Assembly (NCBI GenBank): GCA_029261855.1 | Contig: JAJDAN010000077.1 | Location: 1 to 64,000 of the forward strand | DNA: 64,000 nucleotides | Direction: 5' to 3' | From: Deltaproteobacteria bacterium | GTDB lineage: Bacteria > Myxococcota_A > UBA9160 > UBA4427 | Shown here: one piece after another, positions 1 to 8,034 of the stretch | Layout of the letters: each line of letters opens with the position of its first letter | Numbering within the stretch: the stretch's first letter is position 1 | The notes under the pieces: model-generated | What the model was told of the DNA's origin: nothing | The model's input: the letters and a program-made list of their open reading frames with translations, nothing else | Database searches by the model: none | Translations under genes and position numbers: made by a program

Positions 1-1
1 G

Positions 2-127
2 AATCCCCCTGTCACGTTCACGCTGTCACCGGGTGAGGCGTTCCGAACCTTCTTCGTCACCCTCTTCGTCTACGACACCTTTGGGCACTTCACCGCGGTG
101 GACATCGAGGTCAAGGTCACGCCGTAG
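2..127 (+). CDS. C-terminal end of an unidentified protein, cut by the window edge
   Basis: Only the last 41 codons are visible, ending at TAG 125-127. The peptide is rich in alternating hydrophobic and polar residues (it contains TFTLSPGEAF and ends VDIEVKVTP), which fits the last beta-strands of an Ig-like or PKD-like extracellular domain. No sorting tail follows. A strong hairpin lies 15 bp downstream. The family cannot be named from this fragment. Confidence 0.55.
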   Translation, partial: NPPVTFTLSPGEAFRTFFVTLFVYDTFGHFTAVDIEVKVTP

Positions 128-142
128 CCCGGGGCTTCCGCT

Positions 143-172
143 CTTGCCCGCCCGGGTCTCCGGGCGGGCAAG
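143..172 (+). terminator. Perfect 13-bp hairpin after the partial gene
   Basis: A GC-rich inverted repeat has arms 143-155 and 160-172 and the loop GTCT. It starts 15 bp after the stop of the partial gene at the left edge. No T-run follows, so it is terminator-like rather than a classical intrinsic terminator. Confidence 0.5.
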
Positions 173-198
173 ACGCCCCTACCCGGCCAGCCCCTCAG

Positions 199-696
199 CC
201 AGAGCCTGCGCTTCACACTGCCGAGGACGGCGCATACACGATCACGACCCAGGGCTTGGACGACAACTCGATCGTGCGGCAACGCGAACGCATCGTTCGC
301 CGTCACAAGCCTCGATGAATGGTACAAGGCAGCGTACTACGACCCGGTCTCGGGAGGCTACTTCGACTATCCAGCCGGGTCCGATCAGGTCATCGTCTGC
401 GAAGTTCCCACCGCGACGCCGAATCGCGCCAACTGCAACCAGGTGGTGGGCGACGAGGTGGACGTCGGCTCGTATGCGGGATCCGCGAGTTCGGTCGGGA
501 CCTTCAACCAGGCCGGAAACGTGGCCAGTTCATTGCGACGCAACACTTCGAAACCAACGATGTCGGCTTCCGGATCGTCGCCCTACCCGAGCCCTCGGCC
601 GGTGCACTGGTGCTGGCGGCACTCGCCACGATCGCGCTCGTCGCCCATCTCGTCGCCCATGGACGCGCGGGCCGAGGGAGCGCCGAGGAAACGTGA
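199..696 (+). pseudogene. Broken formylglycine-generating-enzyme-like PEP-CTERM gene
   Basis: Three reading-frame pieces line up in order with the exported FGE/SUMF1-type proteins of PEP-CTERM bacteria. About 211-270 (frame 1) gives TAEDGAYTITTQGLDDNSIV. About 287-522 (frame 2) gives VTSLDEWYKAAYYDP, then GYFDYP, VGDEVDVGSYAGSAS and GTFNQAGNV. About 544-696 (frame 1) gives NDVGFRIV followed by LPEPS, a hydrophobic stretch and a basic end, which is a PEP-CTERM tail. An extra base near 275 and a second shift near 540 break the frame. The usual WEWNE-type segment after GGNV is missing, so roughly 40 residues were also deleted in frame. The 5' end is absent. This is a decayed gene, not a sequencing slip alone. 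Confidence 0.7.
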
Positions 697-740
697 AGGA
701 ACGAGCCGCGTTCTAGTTCGCGGCCGGCCTTGCGATCGTC

Positions 741-1385
741 TCAGCCGAGCGGGTCGAACTTGCTCAGCAGACGGGTGACGACCCGCCGCAGCCGATCTTC
801 GAACTCGGCGTCCCCGCGGTGGGTGAGCCACTTCAGCGCGAGGCCTTCGAACGCGGCGGAGAGGATCTCGGCGTCGAGCTCGGCGTCGTCGGAGCCGGTC
901 TCGGCGACCATCTGCTCGACGATCGTCCTGTGCTCGGCGAGCAACGGCTGAACGCGTTCGGCGAGCTCCGGGTCGCGTGTCAGCTCGAGCGTCAGCTCGA
1001 GACTCGCGATGAAGCTGTCGCGGTCGTCGTGGACCAATGCGCGCAGCAGCGCGACGACGGCGTCCGTCGTCGGCTGGCCCGCGCGGAGCTGCGCGCGCAC
1101 GGCGTCGCGTTGCTCTTCGCTGAACGACTGGCCCCGCGCGTCGGTCTGCGTGAGGTGGAGCTCGAACGCGGCCGTCAGCAGATCGCGCCGCTTCGGGAAG
1201 TGATACGTGACGACGCCCAGGGAGACGCCGGCCTCGAGGGCGACGTCCCGGAACCTCGCCGCTCCGACGCCCCGCCGGGCGATCGTGCGGAGCGCCGCCT
1301 CGAGGATGGCGAGTCGGGTGCGCTCGGCGCGCTTCTGCGGGGCGCGAGGCGGGGCAGGCGAAGGCGGCTTCGAGGAAAGCGTCAA
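741..1385 (-). CDS. TetR-family transcriptional repressor
   Basis: The protein has a TetR N-terminal DNA-binding domain: RTRLAILEAALRTIARRGV, then FRDVALEAGVSLGVVTYHFP, where the helix-turn-helix ends in the typical YHFP. A helical ligand-binding domain follows. The open frame extends up to 1529, but that would overlap the divergent gene and its operator, and it has no ATG after the operator. I therefore prefer TTG at 1385 (about 214 aa, usual for the family); the exact start is uncertain. It is transcribed away from the sugar dehydrogenase gene at 1498, and the palindrome at 1440-1473 lies between the two. It probably represses both itself and that neighbour. The ligand is unknown. Confidence 0.85.
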   Translation of the reverse strand: MTLSSKPPSPAPPRAPQKRAERTRLAILEAALRTIARRGVGAARFRDVALEAGVSLGVVTYHFPKRRDLLTAAFELHLTQTDARGQSFSEEQRDAVRAQLRAGQPTTDAVVALLRALVHDDRDSFIASLELTLELTRDPELAERVQPLLAEHRTIVEQMVAETGSDDAELDAEILSAAFEGLALKWLTHRGDAEFEDRLRRVVTRLLSKFDPLG

Positions 1386-1439
1386 GGAATCCAGCCGTTT
1401 GCAGGGTTCGCTCGGAGGTCGGGCAGAGGCTAGCCGATA

Positions 1440-1473
1440 CCGTACGCCTGTACTAATTAGTACATCTGTACGG
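1440..1473. promoter_or_regulatory. Palindromic operator between TetR gene and dehydrogenase gene
   Basis: A perfect 16-bp palindrome, TGTACTAATTAGTACA (1449-1464), is flanked symmetrically by CCGTAC (1440-1445) and GTACGG (1468-1473) at 3-bp spacing. The whole 34-bp dyad sits between the divergent TetR gene and the gene starting at 1498, just upstream of that gene's ribosome-binding site (GAGGAG, 1482-1487). This is the expected position and size for a TetR operator. Confidence 0.8.
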
Positions 1474-1497
1474 GAATTTTCTGAGGAGGAGTCGCAG

Positions 1498-3015
1498 ATG
1501 TCGCCGAGAGTCCCGGCCTGGGTTCCCACCCGAACGCTCGCAGTCGTCGCGGCCGCGGCGACCCTCGTGGCGGTGTCGTGCCCCTACCTACCTCCCGATC
1601 TCCAGCGGTCCCCCGTCTACGCGGTGGAGTTCTTCACGAAGGAGAACGGCACGGTGAACACGCCCGTCTTTCACGAGGTCTTCGGGCTCGCGATGGGCGT
1701 GCCGGAGCCGGACGAGCGCGCGTCGCGGCTGCGCGTCGCGCCCGGCTTCGAGCTGTCCGTGTTCGCAGAAGACATCCCGCACCCGCGCATGTTGCGTGTG
1801 ACCTCCCGCGGCGACGTCCTCGTCAGCCAGCCCCGGAAGGGCCGCGTGCTCGTCGTGCGGGCGGATCGGGACGGGGACGGTGCGACCGACGGCGTCTCAC
1901 CGATTCTCGAAGGGCTCGACCTGCCGCACGGCATCGAGCTGTGGCGCGAGCCGGGTGCCGACCCGCCGCGCGAGTGGCTGTACGTCGCCGAGCCCCACGC
2001 GATTTCCCGTGCGCGCTTCGACACCGAAACGGCCACGCTCGCCGGGCCACTCGAACGCGTCGCGGCGCTCCCCGAGACGACGCACCACAACATGCGATCG
2101 ATCCGCTTCGGTCCGGATGGCTGGCTCTATTTCCCGATCGGGTCGAACTGCAACAAGTGCGAACCGACGGGCCCCCGCGAGCAGGTCATCCTGAGGATGA
2201 AGCCGGACGGGAGCGCGGAAGAAGTCGTCGCCTGGGGCATCCGGAACGTCATCGGCTTCGATTGGCGCCCCGCGACAGGCGCGATGTACGTGAATGACAT
2301 CGGCGCGGACTATCTTGGCGACGACTTCCCACCCGAAGAGCTGAACGAGATCCGCCTCGGCAGCTTCTACGGGTTTCCGTACGCCCACGGCGACCGTATT
2401 CCCGACCCGGATCTCTACGCGGGCCACGAAGAGGAAGTCCTCGGGTCGAAGGCGCCCGTGCACACGTTCGGCGCGCACGCGACTCCGCTCGGGCTGATCT
2501 TCCTGCGCGACCCGAGCTTGCCGCTCGCCTATCGCGATGCGGCGATCGTCGCTCTGCACGGATCGTGGAACCGCACGCGGAAGAGCGGACACGCGCTCGT
2601 CTCCCTTCACTGGCGCCCCGATGGTCGGATCGAAGAGCGGGAATTCGTTTCCGGGTTCGAGCTCGACGAGGACGTGGTCGGCCGGCCCGTGGACGTCGCC
2701 CTCGGCGCGGACGGGACGGTCTTCGTGTCCGACGACTACGCGGGGGCCATCTACCAGGTGCACTTTCGCGGCGACGAGCCGCCCGTTGCCCGCGGGCGCG
2801 CCTTGTTCGAGGCGCACGGGTGTGCGGGCTGCCATCTACTTGGACAGGCATCGGCGGTGGCGCCCGACCTCGCGTCGCTCCCCGGGCTGCACGCGCGCTA
2901 CACGTCCGAAGAAATCGCGGAGCTGCTCGGCGCGCCACCCGCTGCGATGCCGCGCGCGCCCCTCGACGCCGCAGACCGTGACGCGCTCGCCGCATTCCTG
3001 CTCGCGTGGCGGTGA
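1498..3015 (+). CDS. PQQ-type sugar/sorbosone dehydrogenase-like lipoprotein with cytochrome c domain
   Basis: This 505-residue exported protein starts at ATG 1498 after GAGGAG; the frame is open further upstream, but the ribosome site and signal peptide support this start. The signal peptide ends in a lipobox-like LVAVSC. A six-bladed propeller of the glucose/sorbosone dehydrogenase family follows, with GFELSVFAEDIPHPR, LPHGIEL, FGPDGWLYFPIGSNCN, GIRNVIGFDW, NEIRLGSFYGFPYAHGD and FGAHATPLG. The C-terminus is a small c-type cytochrome domain with heme motif CAGCH at residues 442-446. It probably oxidises a sugar or related aldehyde in the periplasm and passes electrons to its own heme. The substrate cannot be read from sequence. 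It is divergent from a TetR gene, with a shared operator. Confidence 0.85.
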   Translation: MSPRVPAWVPTRTLAVVAAAATLVAVSCPYLPPDLQRSPVYAVEFFTKENGTVNTPVFHEVFGLAMGVPEPDERASRLRVAPGFELSVFAEDIPHPRMLRVTSRGDVLVSQPRKGRVLVVRADRDGDGATDGVSPILEGLDLPHGIELWREPGADPPREWLYVAEPHAISRARFDTETATLAGPLERVAALPETTHHNMRSIRFGPDGWLYFPIGSNCNKCEPTGPREQVILRMKPDGSAEEVVAWGIRNVIGFDWRPATGAMYVNDIGADYLGDDFPPEELNEIRLGSFYGFPYAHGDRIPDPDLYAGHEEEVLGSKAPVHTFGAHATPLGLIFLRDPSLPLAYRDAAIVALHGSWNRTRKSGHALVSLHWRPDGRIEEREFVSGFELDEDVVGRPVDVALGADGTVFVSDDYAGAIYQVHFRGDEPPVARGRALFEAHGCAGCHLLGQASAVAPDLASLPGLHARYTSEEIAELLGAPPAAMPRAPLDAADRDALAAFLLAWR

Positions 3016-3064
3016 CCCGCGTCAGACGCGCTCGAACGGCTCCTCGAGTGGATCGCGTGCCGCT

Positions 3065-4813
3065 TCACGGTCCCGCGCACGCGACGGGGTCGGCAATCAC
3101 GCCCTCGTCGCACACGAGGTCGAGCCCGTCCACGAGTCGGATGGTGTAGTCCGTCCCTGCCGCGAGCTGGGGACACACGCTGTCGACCTCGAACGTCATG
3201 TTCTCGAACACCCGGGCGTGGATGGGCACATTCACGCCGGCAGGGAAGTCGAAGCAGGGGCTCGCCTGTCCGAGTTGGCCGAGGAAGGCCTGGTTCGCCT
3301 CGTCGTCGATCGCCTGCTGGCCCACGAAGAGAATTGCCCCTTCGATGAACTCGAGGGTGGTGGTGTCGTCCTTGAACTGGATCTGAGCGGGCCCCATGAG
3401 CGGCGCCTCGACGTCCACCGTGACGAGGGCGGTATCCATGCTCGCAGGATCGAAGTCGATGCCGGCCCCGACGATCGTGTACTCGAAGTCGACGGTTCCC
3501 TCGAATCCGGCCGGGGGCGTGTACTCGAGCATCTCGACCCCGTCGAAGACGACCGCGACACTGGCCGCCTGCACGTTCCCCATGTCGTCCATGGCGTCAG
3601 TGAAGGAGTCGATCTCGTCGGCGTCCTGGGAGTCGTTGAGCAGGACGTCGACGACCACGGGCAGGTCGATGTCGGTGGCATCCATGTCGTCGACGGCGTC
3701 GACCGGCGGCGGGCCTTCCGTGACGGTGACGGTCACGATGGCGATGTCGTCGGTCGTGTAGTCGTAGACGATGCCGAGACCCGTGATCTCGTACGTGAAG
3801 GTCACGGTTCCGGTGAAGCCCAGCGGCGGCGTGTAGGTAATCTGCTCGGGGTACGAGAAGAGGTCGGTTTCCACGCTCGCCGGTTGCACGTTCCCCATGT
3901 CGTCCACCGCGTCGGTGAGGGAGGTGATGAGGTCGTCGTCCTGCAGGTCGTTGTCGAGGACCCGGATCCTGACGGGGGCGTTCTCCTGGGTGGCAGCGGA
4001 GTCGTCGATCGCATCGACCCCTGGGAGCATCTCTTCGTCGTCCTCTAAGTCCGGGCAGCCCGTCAGCGGCACGACGAGCAGCGCGGCCAGGGCGACGAGC
4101 CGCGCGTTCTTCGCGAGCACCCGACGGCGCCGGCGGCCCGCTGCCAGCACGACGAGGCCCAGTCCGGCCAGAACGCCCGTCCCCGGCTCTGGCACCTCCA
4201 CAACGATCTGCCCGGACAGGGTGAACGAGGTCTGCCCGCCGTCGATCACGGGGACGTCGACGAGGTTGACCAGCACGGGCAGCGTCAGCCGGAGTACGCC
4301 TCCGACGTCCTCGAGGCTCGGCGGCCCGCCCACGTTCGCGAACGCCGCGCCGGCTCCCGCGATCGATTGCGGGGTGGTGGACCGGACGCGAGTCGATCCC
4401 GTCGTGACGTCGTAGGTGATCATCCCGCTCGAGATCGTGGCGTTGCCGAGGGCGTCGAAGCTCACCCCCAGCCCGGCCAGCGTGAAGTCGCCGATGTCGC
4501 GGAAGTAGCCGCCCATGCCACGCGAGAAGATCAGCTGATCGGCGTCCAGGAGATCGCCCAGGGCCTGGACCGATCCGGCCATCACCACACCCGTCCCGGC
4601 GTCCGCCTCGAGGGTGCCGCCGACCTGGCGAGTGAAGTCGGTGCCGGCGACGGGGCCGATGTCGGAGACGAAGCTGCGGTCCGGGCTGTGGAACAGGGCG
4701 GCGGACACCGTGAGCTGGCTCTCGACAGGATCGATCACGAAGGTCGCCGCTCCCGCCAACGAGGGCAGCGAGATCGCGAACGAGACCAAGAACAGGATTC
4801 GGGCAGGGAACAC
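3065..4813 (-). CDS. Exported protein with an internal PEP-CTERM tail followed by a lipoprotein-like signal and Ig-like repeats
   Basis: The frame codes for 582 residues from GTG 4813, preceded by GGAGGAG. Residues 1-25 form a signal peptide. About 25-225 is a beta-rich domain with no recognised family. Near 230-255 is a complete PEP-CTERM tail: VPEPGTGVLAGLGL, hydrophobic residues, then RRRRR. Without a stop the frame runs on into VLAKNARLVALAALLVV and the lipobox-like LTGC, the start of a lipoprotein. Two cadherin/Ig-like repeats follow, each with a DAxDD start, xNDxQDxD and YTPPxGFxGTVxFxYxI, and then a Cys-containing end. Either two genes have fused or a second product starts at the in-frame GTG near 4120. 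Surface location is likely; function is unknown. Confidence 0.75.
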   Translation of the reverse strand: MFPARILFLVSFAISLPSLAGAATFVIDPVESQLTVSAALFHSPDRSFVSDIGPVAGTDFTRQVGGTLEADAGTGVVMAGSVQALGDLLDADQLIFSRGMGGYFRDIGDFTLAGLGVSFDALGNATISSGMITYDVTTGSTRVRSTTPQSIAGAGAAFANVGGPPSLEDVGGVLRLTLPVLVNLVDVPVIDGGQTSFTLSGQIVVEVPEPGTGVLAGLGLVVLAAGRRRRRVLAKNARLVALAALLVVPLTGCPDLEDDEEMLPGVDAIDDSAATQENAPVRIRVLDNDLQDDDLITSLTDAVDDMGNVQPASVETDLFSYPEQITYTPPLGFTGTVTFTYEITGLGIVYDYTTDDIAIVTVTVTEGPPPVDAVDDMDATDIDLPVVVDVLLNDSQDADEIDSFTDAMDDMGNVQAASVAVVFDGVEMLEYTPPAGFEGTVDFEYTIVGAGIDFDPASMDTALVTVDVEAPLMGPAQIQFKDDTTTLEFIEGAILFVGQQAIDDEANQAFLGQLGQASPCFDFPAGVNVPIHARVFENMTFEVDSVCPQLAAGTDYTIRLVDGLDLVCDEGVIADPVACAGP

Positions 4814-4868
4814 GGCGGACTCCTCCAGGCGGTCCCTTCCCACTCAGATTGTGGACTCGCGACACGAG

Positions 4869-4900
4869 AGAGCGCATCCCCAGAACTGGGGATGCGCTCT
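4869..4900 (-). terminator. Perfect 15-bp hairpin downstream of the cohesin-like gene
   Basis: Arms 4869-4883 and 4886-4900 are fully complementary, with the two bases AA between them. The hairpin lies between two minus-strand genes, after the stop at 5026 and before the start at 4813. It probably ends transcription of the cohesin/dockerin pair. No T-run is seen on the minus strand. Confidence 0.55.
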
Positions 4901-5025
4901 CGTCGCTCTTGGCACGGCCCCGGTGGGGAAGGATGGACTTGTCCTCGCCCGCTACGGGAAGCCCCCGTCTTCCCCAAGCCCAGGAAGTAGGGGGTGCCGA
5001 AAGAGACGAGCACGGGCCCCCGCCG

Positions 5026-5634
5026 CTAGCGGCGCCGGCGCACCGAGGCGGCTGAGATCGCGGCTCCGACGAGGAAGAGCGTCGCGGCCGAGGGCTCCGG
5101 AATCGCCGGCCCTAGGCCCTGGACCCGGATCAAGCCTGCCATCGGGTCGATCGGGAGGATCTCCCCCAGCCGGCCCTTGATGTCGTTGACGTCGTCGAGC
5201 ACGAAATCGAGCGCGGTGCTCCCCACACCAATGGCCTCGAACACGATCGAAGCCAGGACGACCGAATCGCCGCCCTGTATCGCGAAAAGCTCCGCGTCCA
5301 AGAGGAAGGAAAGCTGCGCCAGGTCGACGACTCCGGGGATCGAGACATCGAAGTCGTTCAGCACCTCGAAGAGGAACTCGTCTCCCAGCGAGGTGGTGAA
5401 CACGACGCCAGTCGCCGCGACGATGCTGCTGTCGTACAAGATGTCGAGGTCGTAGGCGCTCACGATCTCCCCCGCGAGCCCCGACACCAGGACGTCAACG
5501 GTCGCAACGGCCCCGAGGTCGACCGTCTGGTCGACTGGGTCGAAGCCGATCGTCGCCGCCGACGCGGGCGTCGCGGCCAGCGCCGAGAGGAGCAGCAGCG
5601 CCAGGCCGGTCATCTGAATGGGATGGGTCGTCAT
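5026..5634 (-). CDS. Cohesin-domain-like PEP-CTERM surface protein
   Basis: The product is 202 residues from ATG 5634, preceded by AGGAGG at good spacing. It has a signal peptide ending in ASA. A cohesin-like beta-sandwich follows: VDLGAVATVDVLVSGL, SAYDLDILYDSSIVAATGV, LAQLSFL and VVLASIVFEAIGVGSTALDF. The sequence ends with IPEPSAATLFLVGAAISAA and RRRR, a PEP-CTERM tail that should be cut and anchored by an exosortase at the cell envelope. The gene immediately upstream (30-bp gap, same strand) ends in a dockerin-like module, so the two products may bind each other. The cohesin call rests on pattern, not on a search. Confidence 0.8.
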   Translation of the reverse strand: MTTHPIQMTGLALLLLSALAATPASAATIGFDPVDQTVDLGAVATVDVLVSGLAGEIVSAYDLDILYDSSIVAATGVVFTTSLGDEFLFEVLNDFDVSIPGVVDLAQLSFLLDAELFAIQGGDSVVLASIVFEAIGVGSTALDFVLDDVNDIKGRLGEILPIDPMAGLIRVQGLGPAIPEPSAATLFLVGAAISAASVRRRR

Positions 5635-5664
5635 GGTCTCGTCCTCCTGGTTCGTTTGCTTGGA

Positions 5665-7755
5665 TCAAGGGGCGGGCTGGCAACTCGGGTTGTCGCACTG
5701 CAGCACACAGAGGCGGCCGTCGTTGATCGTGATCAGGCCGTCTTCGTTCACATCGAGCGGGTCGTCGAGGCCACTCGCCGGGCTTCCCCGCATGCCGAAG
5801 ATGACTGCGATGTCGCCGCGATCTACCCGGTCGTCGCCGTTTGCATCGCAGGGTCTGGGCTCGGGCAGAGTCGCTGCGTTCGTGATCGAGATGGTGGCCG
5901 AAGCCTCCAGACCATCCTCGTCCAGCGCGACCGCCGTGATCGAGTTCTCACCCGAAACGACCGGGATCGTCGCCTGGTAGGCGACCTCGACCGGGTCGCT
6001 CGGGTTGTTGGTCGCTGAGAGCACCGCGTCGGTGCCATTGACGCTGACGCTGGCAACTGCCACGTCGTCGGTCGCGAAGCCGAGGACGACGATCTCGCCG
6101 GCATCGACATTCGCGTCGGGCTCGGGTGATTCGATCGTCACCCGCGGGCCCATCGGCTCGAAGACGATCTCGGTCCCCGGAACCACTTCGACGTCTCGCA
6201 GATTGCCGAAGGTCGTGTTCGAGCCGCTGACCTGCGCAAAGGCGAGGATGTCGTCGCAGACCCCGGCGGGAGCCTCGAAGGCAACGCGGCCGACGATCAA
6301 CGCAGCGGTCCGATTCTCCGAGACCGCCTCGAAGTCGTAGCCGTAGACGGGCTCCCCATTTTCTTCGTCCAAGAGCTCACAGCCCCGGCCGGAGAGTTGG
6401 GGGTCCGACAGGCGCCGGCCGTCGGCCACACGGAAGCGGATCTCGACGCGTCCGGTCTGAAGCGCGAAGTTGCGCTCTACCCGTCCGAGGCACGCGAGGC
6501 TCGGCCCGCCGCGCGCGTCGGTCAGGCGAATCGTCGAGTTGACGAAGCCGGGAGCGGTGAAGCGATCGCGGCTGGCCTGGATCGAGACGGTGGCCAAGGG
6601 CCACTCGCCTTCAGTGGAGATCAGCTCGTAGCGTCCCGTTTCCGAGTCGAAGCTGGTCGTCGCTCCCGCCCTGAAGGTGGCAGAGCCTTGCTGGCTGCTA
6701 CCGAACAGACCAACCCCCCCCGCGACCTCTGCCGTCGTCAGGGTTCCACCAATCTCGACCTCGCCCTCCACGAAGGCCTGGCAGGCCGAGCGATCGACGA
6801 TCGCGTCCCCCCCTTCTCCGACCGAGAAGATCGGGTTCGAGGGCTCCGGGAACCCGAAGACTCTGGGCCCCTCGTCCGTCTCAGCCGAAACAGCGAGCGA
6901 GTATGTGCCGGGAATCAGATCGTCGAATCGGTAGCTCACGCGATTGGCCGGCCCGTCGAAGGGCGGCTCCAGCAGGAGCGATGCGCGGCTTCGCCCGGAG
7001 AGCGCCAGGCGGTAGCGGTCGATGTCGACGGGCCCGTCGAAATCGATCGTGCCGGCAAGCGCGAAGACTTCGGGCTGCATCACGACGAAGTCACAGCGTG
7101 CGGTTCCGCCTTCACCGATCACGACGGTGGGTGCGGGCGGCAGCGGAACTGAGGGTCCGCTCGTGAACGAGGCAGCGCCGGTGCATCGGAGCTGGAGACC
7201 CGGGACGACAGGCCCCCGGAAGCCCAGCGAGGTCGCGCCGCCGGGCGTGAAGGGCACGAAGAGAGTGAAGTTGTTCGACGAGAAGGTCGTCGTCTGCCGC
7301 ACGTTGACGACGCCACCCGACAACAGACCGTCGCCCTGGAGCTCGATGGTGCCCTCGAGAACGGTGGGCGGGTCGAAGATGAAGTCGAGTGTCGCCGGCT
7401 CGCCGTCGGTCACGACGACGCTGCGCGGACCGATCTGGAACGTGCCCGTGTCCACGCTGCCCATGATCGAGACGTTGTAGGTGGCCGACCCGCCCTCTGG
7501 CACCTGCACGATCAGGCTGTAGGGCGCGGTCTCGACGTTGTCGGGGGAGGTCTCGCTCACCGCGGAACCCGTGCTGACCACGAGCCTCGAGATCTGGAAG
7601 CCGCCGAAGCGCACGACGCCCGAGAGCTCGACGGGGTTCAGCTCGACGACCTGCGCGCTCCCGGCTTGCGAGCAGAGCAATGCGAGGGAGAGCCCCCAGG
7701 CCAACCGGCCCAGCTGGCGGATTCGTGACGCCCTGCGCCGTCTGTTTCGACTCAT
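5665..7755 (-). CDS. Large secreted protein with C-terminal dockerin-like module
   Basis: The product is 696 residues from ATG 7755 (GGAGG 8 bases upstream; the longer frame to 7890 has no such site). The signal peptide is Arg-rich and ends in SQAGSAQ. The body is a series of beta-rich domains (several FxxxGTIxxxG-type carboxypeptidase-regulatory-like repeats and an Ig-like domain near residues 560-630). The last 65 residues contain two calcium-loop repeats, DANGDDRVDRGD and DVNEDGLITIND, the pattern of a type I dockerin. There is no sorting tail, so it may be held at the surface by the cohesin-like protein encoded 30 bp downstream. Calcium binding and cohesin partner are inferred. Confidence 0.75.
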   Translation of the reverse strand: MSRNRRRRASRIRQLGRLAWGLSLALLCSQAGSAQVVELNPVELSGVVRFGGFQISRLVVSTGSAVSETSPDNVETAPYSLIVQVPEGGSATYNVSIMGSVDTGTFQIGPRSVVVTDGEPATLDFIFDPPTVLEGTIELQGDGLLSGGVVNVRQTTTFSSNNFTLFVPFTPGGATSLGFRGPVVPGLQLRCTGAASFTSGPSVPLPPAPTVVIGEGGTARCDFVVMQPEVFALAGTIDFDGPVDIDRYRLALSGRSRASLLLEPPFDGPANRVSYRFDDLIPGTYSLAVSAETDEGPRVFGFPEPSNPIFSVGEGGDAIVDRSACQAFVEGEVEIGGTLTTAEVAGGVGLFGSSQQGSATFRAGATTSFDSETGRYELISTEGEWPLATVSIQASRDRFTAPGFVNSTIRLTDARGGPSLACLGRVERNFALQTGRVEIRFRVADGRRLSDPQLSGRGCELLDEENGEPVYGYDFEAVSENRTAALIVGRVAFEAPAGVCDDILAFAQVSGSNTTFGNLRDVEVVPGTEIVFEPMGPRVTIESPEPDANVDAGEIVVLGFATDDVAVASVSVNGTDAVLSATNNPSDPVEVAYQATIPVVSGENSITAVALDEDGLEASATISITNAATLPEPRPCDANGDDRVDRGDIAVIFGMRGSPASGLDDPLDVNEDGLITINDGRLCVLQCDNPSCQPAP

Positions 7756-8034
7756 TTCGACTCCTCCATAGATCCTTCCGACGAGGCCACGCCGCCTTCG
7801 ATGGGCAGCGACAGCCGGTGCGAGGCCGCCAGGGCGACGAGACCGAAAACGCCGAATGCGGCGACCGAATCCACACGCTCCACGAGACACCCTGCGCGAT
7901 TACGCGTTCAGATGTATCTGGGGGCGCCCGGCACTTCCCGATGGATCGACGATGGTTCGACGATCAGACGAGAACGCGCCGCCCCTGGGGCAGAAAGGTG
8001 GGTTGGGCGAGGCGAGAGGGACGGAGGACGACCG

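Noticed and set aside
33..716. A 227-codon plus-strand frame at the left end
   Set aside because: It is Arg/Ser-rich low-complexity sequence overlapping the FGE-like remnant in a frame without family similarity.
2537..4048. A 503-codon plus-strand open frame running through two other genes
   Set aside because: It crosses the dehydrogenase gene in a wrong frame and the antisense of the Ig-like gene; no domain, ribosome site or signal fits. It is a high-GC shadow frame.
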